Origin: Treponema berlinense
GTDB taxonomy: Bacteria > Spirochaetota > Spirochaetia > Treponematales > Treponemataceae
NCBI RefSeq assembly: GCF_900167025.1
Contig: NZ_FUXC01000002.1
Location: forward strand, 295,594-359,593
Reading direction: 5' to 3'
DNA: 64,000 nucleotides
The translations under genes and the position numbers were made by a program. A model generated the notes under the pieces. It saw nothing but the letters and a program-made list of their open reading frames with translations. It searched no databases and was not told the DNA's origin. Of the stretch, positions 1 to 7,354 are shown in pieces; position 1 is the first letter of the stretch, and each line of letters opens with the position of its first letter.

Positions 1-1
1 T

Positions 2-613
2 CCAGAAGTTACCTACGAGGAAGCACAGGAACTTGCAATGTTTGGTTCCCAGGTTTTGCATCCACGCTCAATGATTCCATGCCGCAAGACAGGAACTCCA
101 GTCCGCGTAAAAAATTCATACAATATAAAGAGCGAAGGTTCTGTAATCCGTGAAAAACACAGTGGAAAAACTCCGCGCGTTCTTGCAATTACAAACGTTA
201 AAAATGTTGATTTGATTGATATTCAGTCAAACAGCATGTTCGGCGCATGTGGATTTTTGGCCCATGTGTTCAACCAGTTTTTAAAATGGAATGTTGTTGT
301 TGATGTGATTGCGACTTCTGAAGTTTCTGTTTCTCTTACAGTAAATGGAAATTCTAAACTTGACGGACTTGTTGAAGACTTGAAAAAAGCGGCCGATGTG
401 ACTGTAAAAAAGGAAAAGGCTATCGTAACGATTATTTGCGACGCCTCTTCATCAAGCTCGATTCTTGCGGACGCTTTTGCAGCGCTTAAAAAAGAAAACA
501 TCAACGTTCAGATGATTTCTCAGGGCGCAAGCAAGGTTAATATAAGTTTCCTTGTTGACAATTCCCAGGCAAATACAGTTGTTCAGATTTTGCACACGGC
601 GTTGTTTGAATAG
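2..613 (+). CDS. lysC: Aspartokinase, C-terminal part (5' end outside window)
   Basis: The frame is open from the window edge, so only about the last 203 residues are present. Aspartokinase phosphorylates L-aspartate in the first step of the lysine, threonine, methionine and diaminopimelate pathway in the cytoplasm. The segment PEVTYEEAQELAMFGSQVLH with HPRSM just after it matches the end of the kinase domain of this family. The rest looks like tandem ACT regulatory domains, for example VLAITNVKNVDLIDIQ and the second half around KAIVTIICDASS. The protein ends after the ACT domains, so a homoserine dehydrogenase fusion is not seen. A terminator follows. Feedback control by an end-product amino acid is typical of the family but is not shown by the sequence. 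Confidence 0.9.
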   Translation, partial: PEVTYEEAQELAMFGSQVLHPRSMIPCRKTGTPVRVKNSYNIKSEGSVIREKHSGKTPRVLAITNVKNVDLIDIQSNSMFGACGFLAHVFNQFLKWNVVVDVIATSEVSVSLTVNGNSKLDGLVEDLKKAADVTVKKEKAIVTIICDASSSSSILADAFAALKKENINVQMISQGASKVNISFLVDNSQANTVVQILHTALFE

Positions 614-634
614 TCAAAAAGTTTAGTTTGTATA

Positions 635-665
635 GCCCTGGATTGTTTCCGGGGCATTTTTTTTT
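635..665 (+). terminator. Terminator after lysC
   Basis: An 8-bp stem (GCCCTGGA with TCCGGGGC, one G-U pair) is followed by a run of T. Confidence 0.75.
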
Positions 666-880
666 GAGGTTTTTGCTTGTATGCTAGCGAAAAGCCGGTT
701 TGAGAGGAGATGCGCTCCAAATAAAAAATATCGGTTATAAACTTGAAAATCTTTAGTTTGCTATATTGATTAAATCTATACAAAAGAATAAAATATTCTG
801 CATTCTACACTAGTGTTATTATGCTCGTGAAGAAAAAAAATAGCAAATTTAGGACTTGGATAAGTCCTTTGGAGGATAAA

Positions 881-1123
881 GTGGTCAAAATCAGACTCAA
901 GAAATTCGGTACAAAAAAGCGTCCAGCTTACCGTATCGTAGTGCAGGATTCACGCAAACCACGTGATGGCACAACAATCGAAGAGATTGGAACTTACGAT
1001 CCAATCGCAGCAGGAGAACAGTTTTCTGTAAAAGAAGATCGTGCAAAGTACTGGATCAGTGTTGGCGCTCAGCCTTCAGACACTGTACGCAAACTTTTCA
1101 GCACAAAAGGCCTTAACAAATAA
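881..1123 (+). CDS. rpsP: 30S ribosomal protein S16
   Basis: Small-subunit ribosomal protein of 80 residues, the usual S16 length. It reads [20 protein letters not shown] at the N terminus and then [19 protein letters not shown], both typical of S16. The GTG at 881 is chosen because GGAGG lies 5 bases upstream and the family begins at this point. An in-frame ATG at 821 would add 20 non-conserved residues and has no ribosome site. It is the first gene of the conserved run rpsP-khpA-rimM-trmD-rplS, which couples ribosome and tRNA maturation functions. Confidence 0.96.
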   Translation: MVKIRLKKFGTKKRPAYRIVVQDSRKPRDGTTIEEIGTYDPIAAGEQFSVKEDRAKYWISVGAQPSDTVRKLFSTKGLNK

Positions 1124-1143
1124 CTGAACTGGAGTAACGGGGA

Positions 1144-1377
1144 ATGGAAAAAGACCTGATTGAATACATTGCAAAATCATTGGTCGATGATCCCAGTGCA
1201 GTCTCGGTAACTGAAACCGAGGGTGAGCGTGGTCCTGTTTTGGAACTTCGTGTTGCCCAGGGTGATATTGGTAAGGTGATCGGTAAATACGGCCGTATTG
1301 CAAAAGCTTTGCGTACTGTTTTAAGTGCGTCTGCTTCAAAAGACGGAAGACGTTATAGTCTTGAAATCTTGGATTAG
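1144..1377 (+). CDS. khpA: KH-domain RNA-binding protein KhpA (YlqC family)
   Basis: A 77-residue protein that is essentially one KH domain. The RNA-binding loop is visible as GKVIGKYGRIAKALRTV (GxxG type). KhpA proteins bind RNA, often with KhpB/Jag, and affect cell division and shape in other bacteria. It lies between rpsP (20-bp gap) and rimM (3-bp gap), its normal place in this operon, so it is almost certainly co-transcribed. Confidence 0.92.
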   Translation: MEKDLIEYIAKSLVDDPSAVSVTETEGERGPVLELRVAQGDIGKVIGKYGRIAKALRTVLSASASKDGRRYSLEILD

Positions 1378-1380
1378 TCA

Positions 1381-2004
1381 ATGGCAGAACAGACTGAACA
1401 GTTTATTGTAGGATTTATCCGCGGTTCTCATGGAATTTCGGGTAATATGAAAGTAGAAAGTACTTCCGGTGAATTTGATCATTTCTATTCAATGAAGGAG
1501 GTAACTTTAAGGAACGGTAAGACAGGAGACTCAAAACTTTGTAAGGTTGAGTCGGTTAGTGAAGGCGCCGGTACCTTGTATTTAAAACTCGTGGGAATAG
1601 ACTCACCCGAGGATGTTCGTAAGCTCAGCGGATGGCAGATTGTAGTACCACGGAAATATGCCAAAAAACTCGGTAAAAACGAGTGGTATATTGAAGACCT
1701 TAAAAATTGTGCCCTTAACTTTTATCCTGAACAGGGCGATGACGGATTGGCAGTTTGGACTGCACCTGCTGCAGGTAAACCTGTGACAGTGGGAACAATC
1801 ACAGACGTAATAGAAGGCGGTTCTGGAAATCTCCTTGAGATTTTACTGGCCGAGAACTGTGACTTGCTTGCTCAAAACGTCAAATATCTTGCAGACGGAA
1901 AAACAGTGAGAACGGTTTACGTTCCATTTAATCCTAGGTTTGTAAGAAATATTGACATTAAAAACAAGTGTATCCAGTTGATGCACCTCTGGATTCTGGA
2001 GTAA
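1381..2004 (+). CDS. rimM: 16S rRNA processing protein RimM
   Basis: Assembly factor for the 30S head; it binds S19 and helps 16S rRNA maturation. The N-terminal domain starts FIVGFIRGSHGISGNMKVES, the typical RimM opening, and the C-terminal PRC-barrel end is recognisable as YVPFNPRFVRNIDI. At 207 residues it is longer than the common 165-180, with extra sequence between the two halves around residues 110-135. It sits between khpA and trmD with very short gaps, so translational coupling is likely. Confidence 0.93.
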   Translation: MAEQTEQFIVGFIRGSHGISGNMKVESTSGEFDHFYSMKEVTLRNGKTGDSKLCKVESVSEGAGTLYLKLVGIDSPEDVRKLSGWQIVVPRKYAKKLGKNEWYIEDLKNCALNFYPEQGDDGLAVWTAPAAGKPVTVGTITDVIEGGSGNLLEILLAENCDLLAQNVKYLADGKTVRTVYVPFNPRFVRNIDIKNKCIQLMHLWILE

Positions 2005-2008
2005 TTCC

Positions 2009-2803
2009 ATGAAATTTACTGTGCTGACCTTATTTCCTGAGATTCCGCGCGCATTTTTTGAAGCCTCAATCATGGCGAAGGCGGTTGAAAAGGGAATTAT
2101 TGCTTACGATTTAGTGAATATCAGGGATTTTGCCTTTGATAAACACAAGACTTGTGATGACAAACCGTATGGAGGCGGAGCCGGTCAGTTGATGATGGCA
2201 GAACCTCTCGGGCGCGCATTGGACAGCGTTAAAGCTTACAAAAAGCATGTAATCTATGTTACACCTTCTGGTAAGCCGTTTACACAGTCAAAGGCGCAAG
2301 AACTTAGTCAGAAGGACGAAATCGTCCTTATATGCGGAAGATACGAAGGTATTGACCAGCGTATAATTGATGAGTACGTAGATGACGAAATTTCTATTGG
2401 AGATTACGTCATGTCCAGCGGAGAAGTAGCCGCAACCGTTGTAATCGATGCTGTTTATCGGTTGGTTGATGATGTTATTACTCACGAATCGCTGGAAGAG
2501 GAAAGTTATTCTGGCGGACTTTTGGAATATCCGCAGTATACTCACCCGAAAGTATACAGGGGAATGGAAGTGCCGGATGTTTTGACCGGTGGCAACCATG
2601 AATTGATCCGAAAGTGGCGGCTGAAAAAGCAACTTCAGAAAACGCTTGCAAACAGACCGGACTTAATCGTTCAGGCAAGGTTGAGAGGACAACTTACTTC
2701 AGAAGCTGAAAAAATGATTGAGGAACTGACCGACATGCACTTTCAAAAGCATGAAGGCAGAAAACGCCGTGGCAGAAAAGTTACGGATAAATCAGGAGTA
2801 TAA
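2009..2803 (+). CDS. trmD: tRNA (guanine-37-N1) methyltransferase TrmD
   Basis: Methylates G37 of tRNAs with SAM to prevent +1 frameshifting. The SPOUT trefoil-knot motifs are present: MKFTVLTLFPEI at the start, DDKPYGGGAGQLMM, LICGRYEGIDQRIIDEY, and SIGDYVMSSGEVAA. The C-terminal domain (about residues 190-245) is normal, followed by a short basic tail (KHEGRKRRGRK). The gap to rimM is 4 bases and to rplS 2 bases. Confidence 0.97.
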   Translation: MKFTVLTLFPEIPRAFFEASIMAKAVEKGIIAYDLVNIRDFAFDKHKTCDDKPYGGGAGQLMMAEPLGRALDSVKAYKKHVIYVTPSGKPFTQSKAQELSQKDEIVLICGRYEGIDQRIIDEYVDDEISIGDYVMSSGEVAATVVIDAVYRLVDDVITHESLEEESYSGGLLEYPQYTHPKVYRGMEVPDVLTGGNHELIRKWRLKKQLQKTLANRPDLIVQARLRGQLTSEAEKMIEELTDMHFQKHEGRKRRGRKVTDKSGV

Positions 2804-2805
2804 CA

Positions 2806-3285
2806 ATGGATCTTATTAAGACTATTGAAGAACAGCAGAAAAAAGAAAATGCTTTGCTTTACAAAGTAGGTGATACTGTAGTTGTTCACTTTGAAATTAT
2901 CGAAGGCAAAATAAAACGTATTCAGAAATATGAAGGCGTTGTAATTTGCATTAAGGGTGCTGGAGTTCGCAAGACATTTACAGTTCGCAAGACTTCTTAC
3001 GGCGTAGGTGTTGAACGTGTATTCCCTGTATACAGCCCACGCGTAATCAAGGTAGAAATCTTGAAGACTGGTAAAGTTCGTCAGTCTAAAATTTACTACC
3101 TCCGCGACAAGGTTGGTAAGGACTCAAGAATTAAGGAACTTCTTGGACCAAAAGCAAACGCTCGTATTGCCGCATCACGTGCTGCAAACAAAGCTGCTGA
3201 TATTGCAGAAGCATCAATCAATGCAGACGCAAAGGCTGCAGATGCAATGGCTGCTGAAGCTGCTGCAAAAGCAAAAAAGAAGTAA
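2806..3285 (+). CDS. rplS: 50S ribosomal protein L19
   Basis: Large-subunit ribosomal protein at the subunit interface. The core of about 115 residues is standard (GDTVVVHFEIIEGKIKRIQ, YGVGVERVFPVYSPRV, YLRDKVGKDSRIKE). An additional Ala/Lys-rich tail of about 40 residues extends from about residue 119 to 159 (KAADIAEASINADAKAADAM and an AAAKAKKK end). Such charged tails vary between phyla and probably lie on the ribosome surface. It is the last gene of the rpsP operon; a terminator follows. Confidence 0.95.
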   Translation: MDLIKTIEEQQKKENALLYKVGDTVVVHFEIIEGKIKRIQKYEGVVICIKGAGVRKTFTVRKTSYGVGVERVFPVYSPRVIKVEILKTGKVRQSKIYYLRDKVGKDSRIKELLGPKANARIAASRAANKAADIAEASINADAKAADAMAAEAAAKAKKK

Positions 3286-3310
3286 GTTAAAACTTTCTTA
3301 AGTTTTTTTA

Positions 3311-3340
3311 GCCCGGTTCATAAAAGTTCCGGGTTTTTTT
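3311..3340 (+). terminator. Terminator after rplS, touching the next start codon
   Basis: The inverted repeat CCCGG/CCGGG is followed by seven T. The last T is directly followed by the ATG of the next gene. Confidence 0.8.
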
Positions 3341-4465
3341 ATGTATTCATCGGTTCAGGTTGTAAACGTCAAAAATGATTTTTCTCAAAAAAATGCGTCT
3401 TCACCTTTGCATGACGGAAGTGTTGTTAAGGCCCGTGTAATTTCTAAAGAAAAATCTGGTTTTTATGCGGTGAGTTTTGCAGGACATAAATTTCGGGTTC
3501 AATCTCAAAAAACGCTTTTGCCCGGACAGGTTTTTAAAGCGCAGATTTTTGTAAAAGACGGAAAAGTTTTTCTAAAAGAAGTTTTGGAAAGCGCAAAAAA
3601 CAGCGGACTTGAAACTTTTAACCTGAAAAATTTTGATTCTTCCAATCCCGGCTTAAAAAATATGCTCGTAAAGCTTGGATTTCCTGTAATTCCTGAAAGC
3701 TTGCGGCTGATTCAGTTTGCTCTGGAAATGGGAATAAAAATTGACCCTTCAAAACTAAAAACTTCCCTTTTGCGCGGACAAAAAAGCGAAAAAAAAGATA
3801 TTCAAAAATCGCAGGTTGCACTTTTGCTCGAAGAAAAAGGTCTCTCACCGACAGATTTTGCAGTTGAAGCGGTTACAAGAAATTTTTACGATGAAGAAAA
3901 TTCTGAAAAAAAAGATAGAGATAATGACGGAAATTCTTTTTTTGAAAAAAAGTCCGGCGACAAATCCAATGAAAAATCCAGCGAAAAATCTGACAAAGAG
4001 TCCGGTGAAGGAAAAATAAATTCGGACGATATAAAAGAATATTTTGAAAGCGTTTTTGAAAGTGCCCGGAAAAATAAATGCGGACCGCTTTCTTTGTTCA
4101 ATTCACTAAAACCAAAAAACAGCGCCGAAAGCCATTGGATTGTTCTGCCGTTTGAATGGAACTTTGATGGTTATTTTGGAGTAATTAGAGTTTTGCTTTC
4201 CGCTGATAAAAAATGCATTAAGAAGTTGCTAATAAATTGTAAGAATTCACAGAAATCCTATTCATTTGTGTTATATTTAAGTGAAAACAAAGTAAAGGCA
4301 ATAAAATTTGCGTTAAAAAATGCTTCTGACAGTGTTTTGCGCTTTATGAACCAAAAGTTAAAAACATTTTTTCCCTTGAGTTCTGTAGAATCGGCAGATT
4401 TTGAAGAACTTGAAGGTTTTGCAGCAGAAAATACGGAACTTGGTATTTTTGATGGAGAAGCGTGA
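3341..4465 (+). CDS. Hypothetical protein, FliK/YlqG-like, charged middle
   Basis: A 374-residue protein without a named family that I can assign firmly. The N-terminal 85 residues look beta-rich (VVKARVISKEKSGFYAVSFA). Residues about 185-230 are a low-complexity linker of Lys, Glu, Ser and Asp. The C-terminal half (WIVLPFEWNFDGYFGVIRVL and following) resembles the C-terminal region of FliK-like or YlqG proteins. Its downstream overlap with an FlhB-like small protein supports this, because that pair also occurs in Bacillus (ylqG-ylqH). The ATG at 3341 has no ribosome site and abuts a terminator, so the true start may lie further in. Confidence 0.6.
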   Translation: MYSSVQVVNVKNDFSQKNASSPLHDGSVVKARVISKEKSGFYAVSFAGHKFRVQSQKTLLPGQVFKAQIFVKDGKVFLKEVLESAKNSGLETFNLKNFDSSNPGLKNMLVKLGFPVIPESLRLIQFALEMGIKIDPSKLKTSLLRGQKSEKKDIQKSQVALLLEEKGLSPTDFAVEAVTRNFYDEENSEKKDRDNDGNSFFEKKSGDKSNEKSSEKSDKESGEGKINSDDIKEYFESVFESARKNKCGPLSLFNSLKPKNSAESHWIVLPFEWNFDGYFGVIRVLLSADKKCIKKLLINCKNSQKSYSFVLYLSENKVKAIKFALKNASDSVLRFMNQKLKTFFPLSSVESADFEELEGFAAENTELGIFDGEA

Positions 4466-4722
4466 TGGAAAAAAAACAAAAAGCCGTCTGCCTGAAATAT
4501 CCAGAAAATGCCGCTGCTCCGTTCATTGCAGCAAAAGGACAAGGTTTTGCAGCAGAAAAAATGCTTGAAATTGCCCGGCTAAACAAAATTCCTGTTGTAG
4601 AAAACGAAAACCTTGCAAATGTGCTTTCTGTGGAAAATATTGGACAGCTAATTCCGGAAAGCCTGTACGAAGCGGTTGCGAATATTTTTGCTTTTATTTC
4701 ATCGACAGAAAGGAAGATGTAA
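4465..4722 (+). CDS. FlhB-like small protein (YlqH type, export-gate C-domain fold)
   Basis: An 85-residue protein equivalent to the cytoplasmic C-terminal domain of FlhB/YscU without the membrane part. Visible features are AVCLKYPENAAAPFIAAKGQ, followed by AEKMLEIARLNKIPVVENEN and the ending LIPESLYEAVANIFAFI, all matching the FlhB C-domain pattern. The NPTH autocleavage motif of true FlhB is not present. ATG 4465 overlaps the stop of the previous gene (TGATG) and has GGAGA upstream. Its role in flagellar export is inferred, not shown. Confidence 0.82.
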   Translation: MEKKQKAVCLKYPENAAAPFIAAKGQGFAAEKMLEIARLNKIPVVENENLANVLSVENIGQLIPESLYEAVANIFAFISSTERKM

Positions 4723-4724
4723 TT

Positions 4725-5003
4725 ATGACAGCAATGAGTTCTGTTCTTGACAAAAAGTATTTGAAAATTCCCTGTTCTGAAATCCAGTTGGGAGCACGTT
4801 TTTCTGCGCCTGTTTTTTTTGAAGATGGAAAGAATATGTTTTTGGCAGAGGGAAAAACCGCAAAACAGTACCATATCAATGCCTTAAAACGCTGGAAAAT
4901 TCCATATCTTTTGTCTTATGGCCACAAAATTGACAGCGAAAATTTAGCTCTGGACGAGAATTTCGATGACGTTTCAGAACTCGAAGAATTAGAGGAAATT
5001 TAG
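4725..5003 (+). CDS. Conserved hypothetical protein, 92 aa
   Basis: Small acidic protein with no function I can name. The first 65 residues (KIPCSEIQLGARFSAPVFFE, then KNMFLAEGKTAKQYHINALK and RWKIPYLLS) resemble the short domain found at the N terminus of some spirochaetal HD-GYP-type proteins. The rest is a negatively charged tail (DDVSELEELEEI). AGGAAG lies ahead of the ATG. It is embedded in the same tight gene run (gaps 2 and 4 bases), so it is co-transcribed with the FlhB-like gene and the YraN gene. Confidence 0.7.
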   Translation: MTAMSSVLDKKYLKIPCSEIQLGARFSAPVFFEDGKNMFLAEGKTAKQYHINALKRWKIPYLLSYGHKIDSENLALDENFDDVSELEELEEI

Positions 5004-5007
5004 CGGT

Positions 5008-5406
5008 TTGACAAGACTCTCTGATTCTATTCTTTCGGAACAACCCTCAAAACGCAGCGTTGGAAATGACGGAGAAAACAGGGCCGCGTTGTTTTTGGAA
5101 TCGAGAGGTTATACGATAATTGCCCGTAATTGGCGGACAAGATTCGGAGAAATTGATATAATAGCACAAAAATCAGACTTGCTCGTTTTTGCAGAAGTAA
5201 AAACCTTGCCGAGCGGCGGACTTGAAACGCTTGCGCATGAATTAAATCTGAGAAAGCAGAAAAGAATAATCGAAACTTCTAAATTCTTTCTTGCAAAACA
5301 TCGACAATATAATAACAGCAAAATTCGTTTTGACGTTCTGGCAATTGATGTGCCGGAGCTGGAACCTGTTTATCATATCGAAGATGCTTTCTCGGAGCTT
5401 GTATGA
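5008..5406 (+). CDS. YraN family protein (UPF0102, endonuclease-like fold)
   Basis: A 132-residue protein of the UPF0102/YraN family, which has a Holliday-junction-resolvase-like nuclease fold; its cellular role is not settled. Typical residues are GENRAALFLESRGYTIIARN, RTRFGEIDIIAQ and LLVFAEVKTL, giving the E, D and ExK positions of the fold. The start is TTG, as no ATG is available upstream of the conserved part. It overlaps the next gene by 4 bases (ATGA). Confidence 0.88.
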   Translation: MTRLSDSILSEQPSKRSVGNDGENRAALFLESRGYTIIARNWRTRFGEIDIIAQKSDLLVFAEVKTLPSGGLETLAHELNLRKQKRIIETSKFFLAKHRQYNNSKIRFDVLAIDVPELEPVYHIEDAFSELV

Positions 5407-5585
5407 CTGCAATTTCAAAATCTGTAAATAACCAGTTTTCTGACCGTGTGTTGGAGTTGAGGCGGAAAATTCATGATTCAGAATACGTGGATTCTGCCGT
5501 GCAGCGCATTGCACAGGTTTTAAGCCGAAAATTGGTGGAAGACAGCGAGCCTGTATACGACGGGAGAAAACATGGTACGAGATAA
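5403..5585 (+). CDS. Hypothetical protein, 60 aa
   Basis: Small, probably helical protein (DRVLELRRKIHDSEYVDSAV). It starts within the stop of the YraN gene (ATGA) and overlaps the next gene by 14 bases. This suggests translational coupling and argues that the ORF is real. No family recognised. Confidence 0.6.
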   Translation: MTAISKSVNNQFSDRVLELRRKIHDSEYVDSAVQRIAQVLSRKLVEDSEPVYDGRKHGTR

Positions 5586-6099
5586 TCATCGCCGTGGTAA
5601 AAATCGCGGAAACTGGAATTCAAGAAATTCTTCTTCTAATGGAGAAAATTCTAATTCAAACAATTACCAGAACGGTTCAAATTCTTTTAGTAAAAATTCA
5701 AAACAAGAAAAAAATCGTCCTTCTTTTGCACAAAGGGCTGTAACGAGCGCGGAAATTCAAAAGCAGGCAGAAGCAATCAGGGCTTTTAAGACAGCTGTTG
5801 TAAAATGCGCAATCTGCGGAGAACAGATAAACGATATGGCGAGCGCAATAAATAACCGTGGAGACGGAAATCCTGTCCATTTTGACTGCGTGTTAAAGCA
5901 GCTTTCCGAACAGGAAAAACCGGGACCAAACGAAAAAGTAACTTACATTGGAAACGGAAAATTTGCGGTTCTCCATTTTGACAACGTTCACGACATGCGC
6001 CATTTTTCAATTGTAAAAGAAATTGAATGGGAAGCCCGGGACAGTGAACGCGGAGAATGGAGAGACACGATGGCCTCTCTTTACTCACAGGTTAAATAA
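5572..6099 (+). CDS. Hypothetical protein with Asn/Ser-rich N terminus and CxxC site
   Basis: A 175-residue protein. The first 50 residues are a basic, Asn/Ser/Gly-rich disordered stretch (RRGKNRGNWNSRNSSSN). A possible metal site, CAICGEQI, begins near residue 78 and is followed about 25 residues later by HFDC, giving two CxxC/HxxC half-sites. Residues 115-160 (TYIGNGKFAVLHFDNVHD, then FSIVKEIEWEARD) look like a small globular unit. Its 3' end runs 15 bases into the 3' end of the convergent tatD gene. RNA binding is possible from the basic tail but unproven. Confidence 0.65.
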   Translation: MVRDNHRRGKNRGNWNSRNSSSNGENSNSNNYQNGSNSFSKNSKQEKNRPSFAQRAVTSAEIQKQAEAIRAFKTAVVKCAICGEQINDMASAINNRGDGNPVHFDCVLKQLSEQEKPGPNEKVTYIGNGKFAVLHFDNVHDMRHFSIVKEIEWEARDSERGEWRDTMASLYSQVK

Positions 6100-6957
6100 A
6101 ATTTTTATGTTTTTGTCCACAAGTTCGCTCAATTGCTGCGGACTTGTTTTTCTTGCATTTGCAACAAAATTATAGCAATGTTCGATTAAAACAGGAGTAT
6201 TTGTCTGTCCTCTGAACGGAACAGGCGCCAAATAAGGAGCATCTGTTTCCATTAAAATGCGGTCGTCAGGAACGTAGCGGAGCAAGGCGAGCATTTCTTC
6301 CATTTTTGATTTTTTAGTGTAAGTTGTTCCGCCGCCAAAAGCCAGATACCAGCCTTCATCCAAAAATTTTCTTGCTTCTTCCAGTCCATAGCTGTAGCAG
6401 TGAATAATTCCGTTGTGAAAATCCATATTTTTGAGGCAGTCGATTGTGCCTTCAAAAGCGTCGCGGCTGTGCACAATCAGCGGAAGCTCCATTTTTTTTG
6501 CAAGCTCAATCTGCATCTGAAAAAGCTCCAGCTCTCCGTTGAATGTCTTTTGGTCAAAATTTTCTTCGCACCGGCCGTCAGCTCCCGAAGGGTTCCAGTG
6601 GTGGTCAAGACCGCATTCTCCGATTGCAATAATTTTTTTAGGACCGTTTTTGTTAAAGAGACTGATATTTTCCTCAAGCCGGGCAATGTCTTCGTCTCTG
6701 TTTTTAATTGCGCTGACATCAGGCCAGATTCCTGCCGAGAACTGAATAAATTTTTCTGTTCTTTTCTTGAGTTCGTCCGAAAGTCCGGAAATAGCGCCGT
6801 CGATAGCATTTTTTCGTGGAAAAAGGTCGTCCGCCCTGGTGCCAATATCCAGACCAAAAAAAGTGTCGCGCTCAGCCAAAGCCCTGAGAATTGCCTGACC
6901 GTCAAGTTTGCGTTCTTCTGTAAGATGATGAAAATGAAAATGAGTATCGCTGAACAT
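6085..6957 (-). CDS. tatD: TatD family metal-dependent hydrolase
   Basis: Amidohydrolase-fold nuclease of 290 residues. Metal ligands are visible: FSDTHFHFHH at the N terminus, IGECGLDHHW with the Glu ligand, LIVHSRDAFEGT, GIIHCYSYG, and METDAPYLAPVPFRGQTNTP near the C terminus. TatD proteins act as 3'-5' DNA exonucleases in repair. The protein is slightly longer than the usual 255-265 because of an insert around residues 60-95. Convergent with and overlapping the plus-strand gene ending at 6099. Confidence 0.93.
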   Translation of the reverse strand: MFSDTHFHFHHLTEERKLDGQAILRALAERDTFFGLDIGTRADDLFPRKNAIDGAISGLSDELKKRTEKFIQFSAGIWPDVSAIKNRDEDIARLEENISLFNKNGPKKIIAIGECGLDHHWNPSGADGRCEENFDQKTFNGELELFQMQIELAKKMELPLIVHSRDAFEGTIDCLKNMDFHNGIIHCYSYGLEEARKFLDEGWYLAFGGGTTYTKKSKMEEMLALLRYVPDDRILMETDAPYLAPVPFRGQTNTPVLIEHCYNFVANARKTSPQQLSELVDKNIKILFNL

Positions 6958-7008
6958 AACTCGATTCTATCAAAATTCGCAGCGTTGTAAAATAGAGCGC
7001 AAATTTTT

Positions 7009-7160
7009 AATCCGGGGGCATTTTGCTTTGCAAAACCGGCATGTTCCGCACTTGCGCTTTCGCTCCAGCCGCTTCCTTCACTCCATTTTATTCCGTTCAG
7101 TCCAGTGGCCGCCTCCGGCGGTGCTCCATATGCCTTGCCCTGAAAAAATCTTAAAATCTA
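7009..7160. repeat. GC-rich intergenic segment with short inverted repeats
   Basis: No ORF. The stretch is much richer in GC than its surroundings and contains CCGCCTCCGGCGG-type palindromes. Similar GC-rich patches occur at 9078, 20805, 23800 and 29815. Likely one of the dispersed intergenic repeat families of this genome. Confidence 0.4.
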
Positions 7161-7229
7161 AAAACTGGCTTGAAAAATTATCTTGTATTTGCTACACTAA
7201 TTAAGTTATTTTTCTCTACGAAAGATAAT

Positions 7230-7317
7230 GCCGAGATGGTGGAATAGGTAGACACAAGGGACTTAAAATCCCTCGGCAAGTCAAACGGCCGTGCCGGTTC
7301 GATTCCGGTTCTCGGCA
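7230..7317 (+). tRNA. tRNA-Leu (anticodon TAA)
   Basis: An 88-base class II tRNA. The acceptor arm pairs GCCGAGA (7230-7236) with TCTCGGC (7310-7316), with discriminator A at 7317. The anticodon stem AGGGA/TCCCT encloses loop CTTAAAA, giving anticodon TAA, which reads UUA. The extra arm and the T arm with GGTTCGATTCC are in place. CCA is not encoded. Confidence 0.97.
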
Positions 7318-7350
7318 AAAAAGGCTTCTGCATTGCAGAAGCCTTTTTTG
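7318..7350. terminator. Bidirectional terminator between tRNA-Leu and pgi
   Basis: The stem AGGCTTCTGC/GCAGAAGCCT is flanked by A and T runs on both sides, so it can stop transcription from either direction. Confidence 0.9.
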
Positions 7351-7354
7351 TTTT

